The notes: generated from the letters alone by a model not told the origin. Counted from the first letter of the stretch, positions 33,525 to 45,214 are shown. The stretch is 64,000 nucleotides of DNA from Papio anubis (GCF_008728515.1 NC_044976.1:34929376-34993375), one strand, 5' to 3'. Made by a program: numbers and translations.

Positions 33525-33585
33525 GGAAGGAAGGAAGGAAGAAAGGAAGGAAGGAAGGAAAGAAGGAAGGAAGGAAGGAAGAAAA
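33525..33585 (+). repeat. (GGAA)n microsatellite
   Basis: About 15 GGAA units with GAAA interruptions. Tandem GGAA is a known ETS-factor binding platform; use here is unknown. Confidence 0.95.
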
Positions 33586-34444
33586 TAGGTAAACTCCGGG
33601 TTCTGGGCAGCCTGCTTAACCTGGGAAGTCTCAGGAGGAGTGGCTGTTCTGTCCTGGCCCTGAGGATCTCCTGGGGTGAATTCCGTCAGGAGGGCCTTTC
33701 CTGCGCTGTCCTTGGTGCTGCTGGCATAAAAGAAGACCCATGTGATATGGCTCACTGCATTGCTTCCTCTGTCACTGCTCCCAGGGTGGACTGGGATCGA
33801 GGGCAATGACACTTACTGGCCTCTGTGCTTCACCCTGCCAGAGACAGAGGTTCAAGTCTTCCACTCAAGTCCTCTCTCTCTCCCCCTGCTCACCTCTGGC
33901 TTTAGGCTCTTGGGAGGCTAGAGCTGTTGGGTTCACCTCAAGTGAGCATTTCCAGGGCATCCAATGTGTTGAGGTCTGGGGCTACATCTTGCTCATGGGC
34001 TGTCCCTCTTCTGGAGAGCAAGAGGTGGATGGTTAGGCTGGTTCTGCACCAGGCGTTGGGATAAGCATTCTTTTCCGCTTCTTTCTTTGTCTCCTGTTCT
34101 TGCCTAAGCTTTAGGGACAGGCATTTGGGGTGCAAAGCTGGGGGAAGGTGCCAAGGAAACTGCCGGATCTGTCTGCTGCTGTTAGCTCAGAGCCACCCAA
34201 GATGCAGACTGAGGTTCCAGAGCTCCTCGTGATCCAGCTCAGGCCCTCAGACAGCAGCTGGGGTCTGGGGCTGAAGCCTAAGCCTCAGGAAACCTCTCAT
34301 CATCCCCTCCTGTCCAGCCCATGGCAAAAGCTGGCTGCTTGGAGTTCAGAAGTTCTGTCTCCACCATCTGCCTGAAACATTAGCTCCTATTGCACTTACT
34401 ACAGGCCAGGTTCAGCACTGTGAGTTCCACTGACATTGTCTCTT
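33586..34444. other. Single-copy stretch, nothing recognised
   Basis: No repeat or gene that I can support. Confidence 0.45.
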
Positions 34445-35350
34445 ATTTTTTATTATGGTAAAATACATATAATATACAATTTACCATTGTAACCATTTTA
34501 AGTGTGCAACTTAGTGTCATTAAATACACTCACATAATTGTGTAACTATCACTACTATCACGTTCTACCACGTTTTCATCAACCCATACCCATTCAGCCG
34601 TCCCTCCCCATGCCCTCTTCCCTCTAGCCCCTGGCAACCATTAGGATGTTTTCTGTCTCTACAGATTTGCCTATTCTGGCTATTTCATGTGAAAGGAATC
34701 ATGTAATATGTAGCCTTTTGAGTTCAGTTTCTTCCACTGAGCATACTGTCTTTGAGGATCATCCATGTTGTGGCATGTAGCAGCCCTTTCCTTTTTTATG
34801 GCTGAATTGTATTTCATTGTATGGATGTACCACATTCTGTGTATCCATTCATCAGTTGATGGACATGTATATTTTTAATGCCTTTTGGCTATTAAGAATA
34901 GTGCTGCTATGAACATTCACGTATAAAGTTTTGTCTGAGCACTTGTTTTCGATTGTCTAGGAGTGGAATTGCTGGGTCTTATGATTATTCTACATTTAAC
35001 TTTTTGAGGAACCACCAAACTGTTTTCCATAACAGCTGTACCACTTTACAATCCCACTAGCAATGTATGAGGGCTCAAGTTTCCCCACATTCTTGCCAAC
35101 ACCTGTGATTTTCTGCTTAGAAAATTATTACAGCCTTTTTTTTTTTTTTGTGAGATGGGGTCTCACTGTAACGCCCAGGCTGGAGTTCAATGGCAAGATC
35201 TCGGCTCACTGTAACATCTGCTCCCCAGGTTCAAGTGATTCTCCTGCCTCAACTCCAGAGTAGCTGGGATTACAGGCATGTGCCACCACGCCTGGCTTAT
35301 TTTTGTATTTTTAGTAGCCATTTTGATATGAAGGAGAGTGTAGTTTTTCT
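34445..35350 (-). mobile_element. Old L1 3' part (L1M-like) holding an Alu
   Basis: Reversed L1 landmarks: 'ggtaaaatacatataatata', 'gatttgcctattctggctat', 'cactgagcatactgtctttg', 'gtatttcattgtatggatgt', 'ggaattgctgggtctta', 'caatcccactagcaatgtat', resuming after the Alu for about 30 bp. Confidence 0.92.
35136..35316 (-). mobile_element. 5'-truncated Alu in L1
   Basis: The T tail, right monomer and linker are present; it stops at 'ttttagtag'. Flanks tacagcc and tagcca hint at a short decayed duplication. Confidence 0.88.
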
Positions 35351-35525
35351 ATCTTACAATAACTTCATGAAGCAAGCACTTTAAATTACTCCCATTTTAC
35401 AGATGAGGAAATAGGGATCTAGAGAAGGGAAGTTACTGTGTCCAGGGAACACAGCTTGTGATGACCAAGTCAGGATCTTAACTCAGGTCTGCTGACTCCA
35501 AAACCAAGGCCCTTCCTCACAAGGC
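35351..35525 (-). repeat. MIR element
   Basis: 'cccattttacagatgaggaa', 'ggaacacagcttgtgatgac' and 'gtctgctgactccaaaacc'. Confidence 0.85.
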
Positions 35526-35594
35526 TGCCCTGCATCCCACTTCTACTAACGGCAGAGTGCCTTTGATGTGGGGAGGAGTAGAGAGGCCCCATTA

Positions 35595-35745
35595 ACAAGG
35601 TGAACTTGTGGAAAGCAGTTAACGTCCCTGAGCCCCAGTTTTCTTATCTGTCAAAGGGAAATGTTGATGCCTGCTCCAGAGGGTCCGTGAAAATAGTCTG
35701 TGGGTGTGAAGTGCTGCATGGTTGAGAGAATGGCTCTTATTTGCA
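35595..35745 (+). repeat. MIR fragment
   Basis: 'gtccctgagccccagttttc', 'ttatctgtcaaagggaaatg' and 'gtgtgaagtgctgcatggtt'. Confidence 0.7.
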
Positions 35746-35904
35746 GAGGGTCCAGACAATTATCCCAACACACAGAAAGCAGAGACAGACAGAGAGACAG
35801 GGCTTTTTGAAGGACAGCACTGAGATCTGGAGGAGATGGAGAAGCACTAGCATTTATTAGTATTAGGGTGCAGAAAGTTTAATGTTTAAATACATATCTA
35901 ACAT

Positions 35905-35930
35905 GAAAGGGTACACATGTATACCCTTTC
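35905..35930. repeat. 26-bp near-perfect palindrome
   Basis: The left arm gaaagggtacaca meets the right arm tgtataccctttc. The arms are complementary except for one mismatched pair. Confidence 0.9.
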
Positions 35931-36264
35931 ACATTATTTGGATGATAAAGGCAATCCATGTTTTTTTTTTTTGGAAGCCTGGAAAATATAGAAGAGCATA
36001 ACGAAGGAAATAATAATGATCCACAGTCTCACCAGCTAGCAACATGTACGGTTAGCATTGCCTCGTGTTTTCCCGTCTTCTTTCCCTAGACATGATGCAG
36101 CGTGCAGGGGGCTTCTCAGCCTGTGCAGAGTGTGTCCTGCTCTGGAATTCAGCCATGCTCTGGCATAGCTGATGAGCTGGTGACACAGGGCCACCACCAT
36201 TTCTTCTGGGACTGAAGTGCCTTCTGGAAGAAAACTTATACTGCGATAAGAGGCAGCTGAGCAG
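35931..36264. other. Possible old LINE 3' fragment
   Basis: 'ggaaaatatagaagagcata' and 'aataataatgatccacagtc' resemble a common old L1 3' motif. Not secure. Confidence 0.3.
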
Positions 36265-36450
36265 GGCCAGCCCCGGGTCTGAATACCGGCTCCACCATGG
36301 GTGGGTGGGTGGACTTGGGCCCATTTTCCTGCTTCCTAATCTATAAGATGTGGGATAATAGTGGAGCCCAATTCACTGTTGAAGACGGTTGCATGAAATA
36401 ACAATACCTGTAACAAGGCACAAGTGACAGTATTTTCATATCTAGAAGCT
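36265..36450 (+). repeat. MIR fragment
   Basis: 'gtctgaataccggctccacc', 'ttttcctgcttcctaatcta' and 'tgcatgaaataacaatacct'. Confidence 0.6.
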
Positions 36451-37974
36451 ATCAGTGATTTCTCTGTATAGACCAGAGACAGAAATGGAGCAGAATTCCT
36501 CTTTATGGGGAATCTATGTGAGGCTTCCTCAGAGTAATGCAAATGTAAGGCCAGCAGGCAAACTTACTGAGGCAGGAAGACATTTGTGTGTGTGTGTTGC
36601 ATAATAAAAGAGCTGGTACCTGGATGCTCAGGTGGTGCTGGCAGGATTTACACCTGTGCATGGACTGGTTGCGCCAGGCAGACAGGACTAGTCTTTAACG
36701 GGAACATTCTGTCTCTCACTCTACTGGTGTTTGGAAGCAAGTTTGACTCCTTTAGGGCTTTTGAATAACACAGAGGTGATGAGGATTGAGGCCTTGAGAT
36801 GGAGTCACTGAACTGTGCGATTAATATAGGTGGGCACTTAAATAATTGGAAACTTACTAACAGATGTGTCTGCATTTTTACCCCCACCTGCTGAGCGGGG
36901 CCCTTGCTGGTAATAGGTAGGTTAAGTACTTTGAGGGCTTGGCACACAAAATGTATACAATGAATAGAAGTGATTATAAGGCTGTAGAGCCAGATGGGAG
37001 AGGTGAGGCTGAGCATACAGTGGGAATTATAACTCAGGTTTTCCCATGAGCCTGACCTATGAATGCATATGTATGTCACTGGGAATATGGAGGGGAATTA
37101 AGCAAAAATGAAAAGAACACTTTGACTAAAAGCTCTACAAGTCCTTGGGGACATTGACAGAACTCTTGGCATATCCCCTTCCCCAAGAGAAGAACAGAAG
37201 AATAGGCTGCCTGCCTGCACCTGTTCCCTTCTTCTGGGAGCTGCTTCATCTCCTATCCCATGCCACCCTGCGGTTTGAGTGGGAGCTACCAATCATGGTA
37301 TTCACCCGTATAGTTACACAAGTGATCACATGACCCAGGTCCAGCCAATCAGGAACTTTCCCTGAGAATTTTTATTTGGAACGAACAGAGAAAAGCCAGT
37401 CCTTTGAAGGCAACACCATGAGCTGTCATCCTCCAAGTTATCGTGGGGTTGGTGAACCTTTCCCACCCTGTGGGAGAGAGCAGTCTGAGTAGCAGGAGGC
37501 AGAGCTAATCCATCAAGAGAAGCAGAGGTGAGAAATGGAGTGGTGGGGGTTGTTAGAAGGCATTGAAATCCTGGCTGTGGTCATTCCTGTACTCCAAGTA
37601 CACCCCTCTACTTCCCATGGTTTGGACATGTCACCCAAGATGCTCTTCTTTTCGTCTGGCTACCTCAAGTTGGGATTCCAGAACTCGAAGGTCCTATAGT
37701 ACTAGGTGATTCCACGTGCATTGATAGTGATTTGACTGAACATATTGGGAGCCTGGTTGGGGGTGATGGCACCTGCTGAGAAGGGCCATGCCCAGCAAAG
37801 GTGGTGTTATCCCATAGGAGTGGCAGAGACACCCAGAGAGAAGGCAGTGCTGGGGAAGATGCACTGCCCAGCAGAAGCAGCAGAAAGTTAGGGGTGGGTG
37901 GAAGTGGGCACAGAATTGAGCAGACTTATTGGTGAAATCTATCATACATACATACAATCGATGCAGTCTAGTAT
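36451..37974. other. Single-copy stretch, nothing recognised
   Basis: No supported gene. A 143-codon minus frame (36648-37079) has no domain. Confidence 0.45.
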
Positions 37975-38729
37975 TCTTTTTATTTCCACTTGCCTTTACA
38001 CCTAGGGCATTTTCCCTTAAAATTAAATATGATTTGAGAACATGATTTTTAATGACCACATAGCATTCCATCATATGAATCTAACATAATCTATTTAACA
38101 AATCCCGTAGTATTGGAGATTGTAAATCAATTGTCTTCATATTTTTTGTTTTAATTTTTTTTTGTTATTGTATACTATGCTGCCAGGAACCTCCTTGGAA
38201 ATAAATCTTTGTGTACATTTCTAATGATTTCCCTAGGAGAAATTGTTATAAATGGAATTGCCTTATCAAAGAGTATGGGCATTTTAAAGCCTTTGATCCA
38301 CATAAATAAATTGCCTCACAGAATGATTGTGACAATTCATACTCCCTCCATAAGGTAGAACAGTTTCCTTTCCTCTGAACCAGTGCCAGCCCTAAGTACC
38401 ATGATTTTTTAAAAGCTTGGTTAAGATGACAGGCAAAATATATGTCTCACTGTTTTAATTTTGATTTCTTTTATTACTAGTGATACTGAAATTTTTCATG
38501 TATTTATTGGCTATTTGTAGTTTTATATTGTAAATTTCTTATTTATGTCCTTTGCTCCTTTTTCTAATGGGGTTTCCGGATTTTCTTATTGATTTGTAAG
38601 TTATTCACCTTGTCTGTGATATATGTTACAAATATTATTTCCTAGTTTCCTAGTGTGTTGTTTGATTTTTAATTTTGTTTATGATATTTTGATATATGTT
38701 ATGGTTTGATTTTTTTTTTCTTTCCTTTG

Positions 38730-39022
38730 TTTTTTTTTTTTTTAGATGGAGTCTCACTCTGTTGCCAGGCTGGAGTGCAGTGGCTTGATCTGTGCTCACT
38801 GCAACCTCCGCCTCCCAGGTTCAAGTGATTCTCTTGCCTCAGCCTCCTGGGCAGCTGGGACTACAAGTGTGCACCACCACGCCCAGCTAATTTTTGTATT
38901 TTTTTGGTAAAGATGGGATTTCACCATGTTGACCAGGATGATCTTGATCTCTTGACCTTGTGATCCGCCCACCTCGGCCTCCCAAAGTGCTGAGATTACA
39001 CGTGTGAGCCACCATGCCCGGC
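38730..39022 (-). mobile_element. Alu in old L1
   Basis: Complete reverse Alu with a T tail, ending 'caccatgcccggcc'. The flanks share tgattttt. Confidence 0.94.
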
Positions 39023-39068
39023 CTGATTTTTATGTTTTTAGATTAGTTATTCTTTTTCTTCGTGCTTT

Positions 39069-39120
39069 CTTCTTTCTGAAGAAAAGAGTGCTTACTTCTT
39101 TCTGAAGAAAAGAGTGCTTA
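39069..39120 (+). repeat. Perfect tandem duplication of 26 bp
   Basis: Copies at 39069-39094 and 39095-39120 are identical (cttctttctgaagaaaag... agagtgctta). They lie in the old L1. Confidence 0.97.
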
Positions 39121-39316
39121 GAAATACTTTCCTTACTCCAATGTCAGGTAAATATCCATCCATGTTTTCTTCCTGTTCATCTAAAATCTAATAGATTAAA
39201 CTTCCTTATCCATCTAGAATTTATTTTGATGGAGGTGAGATAAGGATCAGGTTATTCCCTCCTCCAAATGGTAAATAATTTGTCCCAACACCATGTGTTA
39301 AAAAAAATCTATTCTT

Positions 39317-40285
39317 GGCCATAATTAAAAAGTCAAAAATAATATTGGCATGGATGTGGTGAAAGGGAATATGTTTACACTGCTGGTGGGAATGTAAATT
39401 AATATGATCAGGATGGATATTCCTTACAGAACTAAAAGTAAATCTACCATTTGATCCAGCAATCCCACCCCTGGGTATCTACCCAAAGGATAGGAAGTCA
39501 TTATCTGAAAAAGACACATGCACATGCATTTTTATAGCAGCACAATTTGCAATTTCAAAGATACGGAACCAACCTAAGTGCCCATTGGCCAATGAGTGGA
39601 TAGAAAATGTGGTATAAATCTATGATAGAATGCTACTCAGCCATTAAAAAGTATGAAATGACACCTTTTTCAGCAACTTGGATGGAGCTGGACACCATTA
39701 TTCTAAGTGAAGTAATTCAGGAATGGAAAACCAAATGTCACATGTCCTCTTATAAGTGGGAGCTAAGCTATGAAGATGCAAAGTCACAAGAGTGGTATAA
39801 TGGACTGTGGGGGCCAGGCGCAGTGGCTCATGTCTGTAATCCCAGCACTTTGGGAGGCCGAGGTGGGCAGATCACCTGAGGTCAGGAGTTCGAGACCAGT
39901 CTGGCCAATATAGTGAAACCCCATCTCTACTAAAAATCCAAAAAAAATTAGCCAGGCATGGTGGTGTGTTCTTGTAATCCAAAGTACTCGAGAGGCTGAG
40001 GCAAGAGAATCGCCTGAAGCCAGGAGGCAGAGGTTGTAGTGAGCCAAGATCACACCACTGCACTACAGCCTGTGCGACAGAGTGAGACTCCATCTCAGGA
40101 AAAAAAAAAAAAAAAAAAGGACTGTGGGGAGAGGGGTGAGGGATAAAAGGCTTCATATTGGGTATGTGTACAGTGCTTGGGTGACAGGTGCACTAAATCT
40201 CAGAAATCACCGCCAGAGAAGTTATCCATGTAGCCGAAAACCACCCATACCCCAAAATCCATTGAAATAAAAAAATCAATTCTTT
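39317..40285 (+). mobile_element. 5'-truncated primate L1 (L1P-like), Alu inside
   Basis: The ORF2 end ('gatccagcaatcccacccct', 'gccattaaaaagtatgaaat', 'cctcttataagtgggagcta') and the 3' UTR end 'ccattgaaataaaaaaatc' are present. Flanks aaaatctattctt and aaaatcaattctt form a one-mismatch duplication. Confidence 0.9.
39812..40118 (+). mobile_element. Alu inside the young L1
   Basis: Full forward Alu. The direct repeat ggactgtggg is at 39802-39811 and 40119-40128. Confidence 0.96.
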
Positions 40286-40287
40286 TT

Positions 40288-40600
40288 TTTTTTTTTTTTT
40301 TGTTGAGACAGAGTCTCGCTCTGTCACCCAGGCTGGAGTGCAGTGGCATGATCTGGGCTCACTGCAAGCTCCGCCTCCTGGGTTCACGCCATTCTCCTAC
40401 CTCAGCCCCGCAAAGCGCTGGGTATACGCGCAACCCACCCCATGCCGGTAATTTTTTTGTATTTTTTTTTTTTTTTTTTTTTTAGTAGAGATGGGGTTTC
40501 ACCAGGTTAGCCAGATGGTCTTGATTTCCTGACCTCGTGATCCGCCCACCTTGGCCTCACAAAGTGCTGGGACTACAGGCATGAGCTACCACACCTGGCC
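40288..40600 (-). mobile_element. Alu with scrambled linker and long internal T run
   Basis: Reverse Alu with the exact 16-bp duplication aaaatcaattcttttt (40272-40287, 40601-40616). Most of it is close to consensus, but the section at about 40404-40450 departs strongly, and the usual five-T block has grown to about 22 T at 40462-40483. Confidence 0.93.
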
Positions 40601-40859
40601 AAAATCAATTCTTTTTCCACTCATTTGGAAGAGTACCTTATCACCTACTGAAGTTTTTTAAGTGCTAGGATCTGTTTCTAAGCTTTCTGTTAGGTTCCTC
40701 CAGTCTATTTGACCATTCTTGGACAATAATATAATTAAATTAAAAAACCCAAACCATGATCCTTCTTTTTCCATAGGGAAATTTAATTCAGTTGTATTTC
40801 TTGTCAAAATTGATTAATTTTGCATTCTCATTGAGTTTAACGCTTTTTTCCTTTTTAAT

Positions 40860-40965
40860 GCTTTCGCGTGTGTGTGTCTTGTTCACTGCTGTATCTTCAT
40901 TGCCTAGAATAATGCCTGGCAAAGAGCAGGAACTCAATAAATGCTTATTAAATTAAGGTATATGT
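40860..40965 (+). repeat. L2 3' end
   Basis: 'cttgttcactgctgtatctt', 'gcctagaataatgcctggca' and 'aactcaataaatgcttatta'. Confidence 0.85.
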
Positions 40966-41009
40966 GAATTTAGTATAGGATTAAAGTGGCTATTTAAGTG
41001 AAGAAGGAT

Positions 41010-41840
41010 AAGTAATGTTTCTGGCTAGTCATCCAGAAAATAAATAAATGTAGATTCTTACTTTATATCATGCACAAATTTCAGATAAATTAAACATTCA
41101 GTCTTCAAAATAAACTAAACAAATATTAGAAAATGTTGGAGGATGTGTTTGTAACAGTTGAGGAGGTAAGAGTCTCTTAAGATAAAAATGCAGAAGCCAC
41201 AAAAAAGGTGGATTATTCTGTCTACCTCCAAGGTTAAAACTTCCCTAAGACAAAGATGTCATAAACTAATCCAGGTAAAGCAATCGACTAGGAGAAAATA
41301 CTTGCAATATGTATAGTAGACAATAATCAGAATAAATGAGATTCCACGAGTCAAAAGAAAAATAAAACAAAATTAGTACAAAACAGGGCAAAAGATATGA
41401 ATTGGCAATTCACAGAGGGGGAAAATGGCCAAAAAATAAATTTAAAATATTTTGATAGTCAGGGTTATAAAAACTAAAATGACAGTGAGATAATCCTCAC
41501 TCATTTGGTTAGAAAATACCAAGCAGTGGCTTGGCTAGGATATAGGGAAGGGGTACAGTCATACATGGCAGAGGTGAGTGTAACTGGCATCATAGAAGGC
41601 AGTTGGGCAGAATCCATTACAATAAAAAATACACAGGTTCTTTGATGCAGCGATTCTACTCCTTGGAATTTACCCTCCCTAAGAATTGCTCTCACATGTG
41701 CAAGAAAAAGGCAGATATAGGATGTTTCTCCATCTTAAACAATTGTTAAAATTGTAAAAACCATCATTATCTTTTTATGGAGGAATGATGAAATAAACTG
41801 AGGAATATTCATAGTAAGAGTGTTTAAACATTTTGTGCCA
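41010..41840 (+). mobile_element. Degenerate old L1/HAL1-like fragment
   Basis: L1 ORF2-like order but highly diverged: 'gagaaaatacttgcaatatg', 'caaaagatatgaattggcaa', 'gcagcgattctactccttgg'. No open frame survives. Confidence 0.6.
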
Positions 41841-42745
41841 TGAACGCTGCTGGTATTCTGGCAAAGCCCATGGATTCCCTCTCAGAATAATGTTTTTTGT
41901 GCATAAAATAAGATACATAAGATTACAAAGGAAGCTAATTATACGGAATGCAATTATCAAACTATTATAAAACTCAGATATGGTGATATACGTATTCTTT
42001 TAAGATCAATATTTAGCAGCAGGTCTATTAACTACTAAAATTTCAAGTTAAGATGATTGTAAATAATATTTTGAGATACTTGGAGTAACTGTAGCCTGAA
42101 ATAAAAATATCTGTGATTTCTGTTGGTGACAAGGTGTTAATTCCACTGTTGTTTGTTTCCAACTGCATTCATTTCCCATTGCTGCTTAGTTTATTACCAC
42201 AAACTTACTTTATTATGTCACATTTCTGCTGGTTAGAAGTCTGAGGTCAGTATCAATGGACTAAAAGCAAGGTGTTTGTGGGGCTGTGTTTCATTTGGAG
42301 GTCCGAGGGGAGACTCCATTTCCTTTTCTTTTCCAGCTTCTGGAAGCTTCTTGCATTCCTTGGCTCATGGACTCGCATCATTCCGACCTCTGCTTCTGCC
42401 GTCAGGTCTCCTTCTCGGACTTTTACTCTCCAGCCTCCCTCTCATAAGGACCCTTGTGATTACACTGGGCCCACTAGGATAATCCAAGATCATCTCCCGA
42501 TCTCAGGATCCTTGATTTCATCCCATCTGCAAAGTCCTTTTTGCCTTGTTAGGTCCCACAGTCACAGATTCCAGGAATTGGGACGTGGATGTCTTTGGGG
42601 ACCATGTTCTGCCAACCACTCCTACACTCATAACTAAAAGAAATGCTAAATTTCAGTTAGGGTTTAGTAGAAATAAATATGCAAAAATTTTCTGCTCAGG
42701 TTCATAGACTGCTCCTGAATTCCACCCATGAACCCTAGATCTGGT
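41841..42745. mobile_element. DNA-transposon-like relic split by another repeat
   Basis: 'gccatgaacgctgctggtat', 'ctctcagaataatgtttttt' and 'gattacaaaggaagctaatt' continue after the insert as 'agaaatgctaaatttcagtt' and 'ccacccatgaaccctagatc'. This is a recurrent mammalian repeat that I take to be a hAT-type element. I cannot name it securely. Confidence 0.5.
42173..42628 (+). repeat. Unassigned medium-reiterated repeat, copy 1
   Basis: 'ttcccattgctgcttagttt', 'attaccacaaacttacttta', 'cttttccagcttctggaagc', 'ctctcataaggacccttgtg' and 'catctgcaaagtcctttttg' are landmarks of a common mammalian repeat. Related starts occur at 44545, 52861 and 58445. Confidence 0.6.
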
Positions 42746-42990
42746 ATTGATACCTATTAACAAACTGCCATCTAGAAAGATAGTACTGATTTATACTCTC
42801 TCAACAGGCTATGAAAGTGTTCATTTTCCTCAGGTTGTTTCCTAGGTCAGGTTTTATCATTTAAAAAGAGTGAAAGGAAAGGAAAGTTGGAAAGAAAAAA
42901 GAAAGGAAGGAAAGAAATCTCCGCCAGTCTGAAAGGGGGGAAAACACATATAACTGAGAATTTAGCTTTTTCTAGATATTACGCTACCTT

Positions 42991-43297
42991 TTATTTTATT
43001 TTATTTTTAATTTATTTTTTTGAGACGGAGTCTTGCTCTGTCACCCAGGCTGGAGTGCAGTGGTGCGATCTCAGCTCACTACAACCTCTGCCTCCCGGGG
43101 TCAAGCAATTCTCCTATCTCATCCTCCTGAGTAGCTGGTATTACAGGTGCACGCCCCCATATCCAGCTGATTTTTGTATATTTAGTAGAGATGGAGTTTC
43201 AGCATGCTGGTCAGGCTGGTCTTGAACTCCTGACCTCGTGATCTGCCCGTCTCAGCTTCTCAAAGTGCTGGGATTACAGGCGTGAGCCACTGCACTC
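42991..43297 (-). mobile_element. Alu with TTTTA-repeat tail
   Basis: Reverse Alu; the tail has become (TTTTA)n. Flanks tacgctacctttta and tatgttaccttta are the decayed duplication. Confidence 0.93.
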
Positions 43298-43361
43298 CAC
43301 TATGTTACCTTTAATCTGAAAACTTGCTTGAAATTTCAACACCATCTTCTGACTCTAGAGT

Positions 43362-43584
43362 AAAGGTTGGCAAACTTGCTGAAAATGATCAGATAACAAA
43401 TATTTAAAGCTTTTTCTGCTCTATCATTTGTGCTGTGCTGGACACTCGATTCTGCCATTGTGGTATGGAAGAGCCGTAGACAATATGTAAACAAATGAGC
43501 ATGGCTGTGTCCCAATAGAGCTTTATTTACAAAAGCAGGTGGTGGGCCCGAAATGGCCTGTAGGCCATAGTTTGCCAACCCCTA
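43362..43584. mobile_element. hAT-Charlie-type MITE (MER33/MER58-like)
   Basis: Terminal inverted repeats aaaggttggcaaac and gtttgccaacccct enclose 'catggctgtgtcccaataga' and 'gctttatttacaaaagcagg', typical of this small DNA element. Confidence 0.8.
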
Positions 43585-43589
43585 TTTTA

Positions 43590-43925
43590 GAGCAGTACTT
43601 TACATTAAAAATATAATGCGAGCCACATATGTAACGTAAAAATTTCTAGTACCCACATTAAAAAAGTAAAACAAACAGATGAAATGAATATGTTTTATTG
43701 GATTCAACATATCCAAAACATTATCATTTCAACATACAATCAACATAAAAATTATTGAGATATTTTACAATTTTAATTTTTCAGTATGTATTCACAATCT
43801 GGTGTGTGTTCTACACGTTCAGTGTTTCAGTTCAGACTAGCCACATTGCAAGGAACTGAATAATACTCTGTGGATGGTGGCCACTGTATTGGACAGTGTA
43901 GTTCTAGAGCATAAGTCTAAGCCCA
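43590..43925. mobile_element. DNA-transposon relic, family not assigned
   Basis: 'gcgagccacatatgtaacgt', 'ctagtacccacattaaaaaa', 'ttatcatttcaacatacaat' and 'ccactgtattggacagtgta' form a recurrent mammalian hAT-like repeat. Confidence 0.6.
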
Positions 43926-44540
43926 ACTTTGTTTTTTCTTTGCAGGAACCAAGTCATTTTTTTCTGTTAAAAAATTAAATTTAACTAGTATATATTTAAG
44001 TAGAATATGTTCAATTTTTTTTCAATATTTTTGTCTGCTATTTAGAGATTGCTTTCAAACTGTGGACTTGGTTTTTTTTTTTGTTTTTGTTTTTTTTTTT
44101 AAACACAGAACACATTTCTTCTGTTTATGTCCTTGATTATTGCTATGGTTCTCTTCTTATATGTATTTTAGCAGCACTAATTATTTGTATATTGGGTCTC
44201 AATTATTTCTCTTACCTGTTTTTTCATCTCTTTTTCTTTTGCATTTTGGAGAAACTTTTAAAGCTTATTCTTCACATTACTAATTCCATTTTAATGCTGT
44301 TTTTTAAATCTTTATAGGCTTCTAATGAAGATATTGTATTATTTACAATATTTCCTTATATAGTCCTCTTTTTATTCCCACTCAGCCAACGAGTTTTCAT
44401 ACAAACCTTTTGACTTATCAATTACTTTCCTCCCATTTTAAATTCAATTGATTAAACATAAAAATAAGTTTATTCACTTAATTCTCTGTTAAAAACCTTA
44501 AAATATTATCTTTAAACTGTCTAGTGTGTTTGACAGCTAC
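43926..44540. other. AT-rich unassigned stretch
   Basis: Very AT-rich with T runs near 44072 and 44089. Possibly decayed LINE sequence. No gene. Confidence 0.4.
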
Positions 44541-44899
44541 TGCCACAATAATGCTGTATAGCAAGTCTCCCAAAACACTGTGATAAACAACAATAAATAC
44601 TTAGATTCTGAGTGTTGGTTGTGGTGTTCTGCCTGAGGCTGTGGCCTGCCTGTTGACTGGGCTGGCTCTGCTCCACGACTCACTCTGGGCCAGTCCACCT
44701 GAGACATGTATTTTCAGGATGGAATTCAAAGCTCCCTGAGAGCCAAAGAAGAAACACTGTATAATACCTAAGTATGAGGCTCAAAACTCACACAGGATCA
44801 CTTCCGCTCACATACCATTGGCCAGAGCTAATCATCTGACCAAACTCAAAATCAATTGGGTGGAGCTTTGTCACTTCACCCTTTATCACTTGTTTTATA
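44541..44899 (+). repeat. Unassigned medium-reiterated repeat, copy 2
   Basis: 'gtgataaacaacaataaata', 'gactgggctggctctgctcc' and 'ccattggccagagctaatca' parallel the repeat at 52861. Confidence 0.5.
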
Positions 44900-44909
44900 G
44901 AGTCAATTT

Positions 44910-45203
44910 GGCCAGGCATGGTGGCTCTCTGCCTGTAATCCCAGCACTTTGGGAGGCCGAGGCGGGCTGATCACGAGGTCAGGAGATTGAGACCATCCTG
45001 GCTAACATGGTGAAACCCCGTCTCTACTAAAACATTAGCTGGGTATGGTGGCAGGTACCTGTAGTCCCAGCAACTTGGGAGGCTGAGGCAGGAGAATAGC
45101 TTGAACCCAGGAGGAGGAGGTTGCAGTGAGCGGAGATCACACCACTGCACCCCAACCTGGGTGACAGAGTGAGACTCCGTCTCAAAAAAAAAAAAAAAAA
45201 AAA
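44910..45203 (+). mobile_element. AluY-like element
   Basis: Full forward Alu. Flanks gagtcaattt (44900-44909) and gagtcagttt (45204-45213). Confidence 0.95.
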
Positions 45204-45214
45204 GAGTCAGTTTA

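Larger units (their letters stand above)
37975..40775 (-). mobile_element. Old L1 interrupted by a nest of younger elements
   Basis: Reversed old-L1 pieces lie at 37975-38729, 39023-39316 and 40617-40775 ('ttgctcctttttctaatggg', 'aaacttccttatccatctag', 'ctccagtctatttgaccatt'). Between them sit an Alu (38730-39022), a plus-strand L1 (39317-40285, itself holding an Alu) and another Alu (40288-40600). Confidence 0.85.

Noticed and set aside
32672..33809. 161- and 190-codon plus frames
   Set aside because: No domain. The second is extended through the GGAA microsatellite as a Gly/Arg/Lys repeat.
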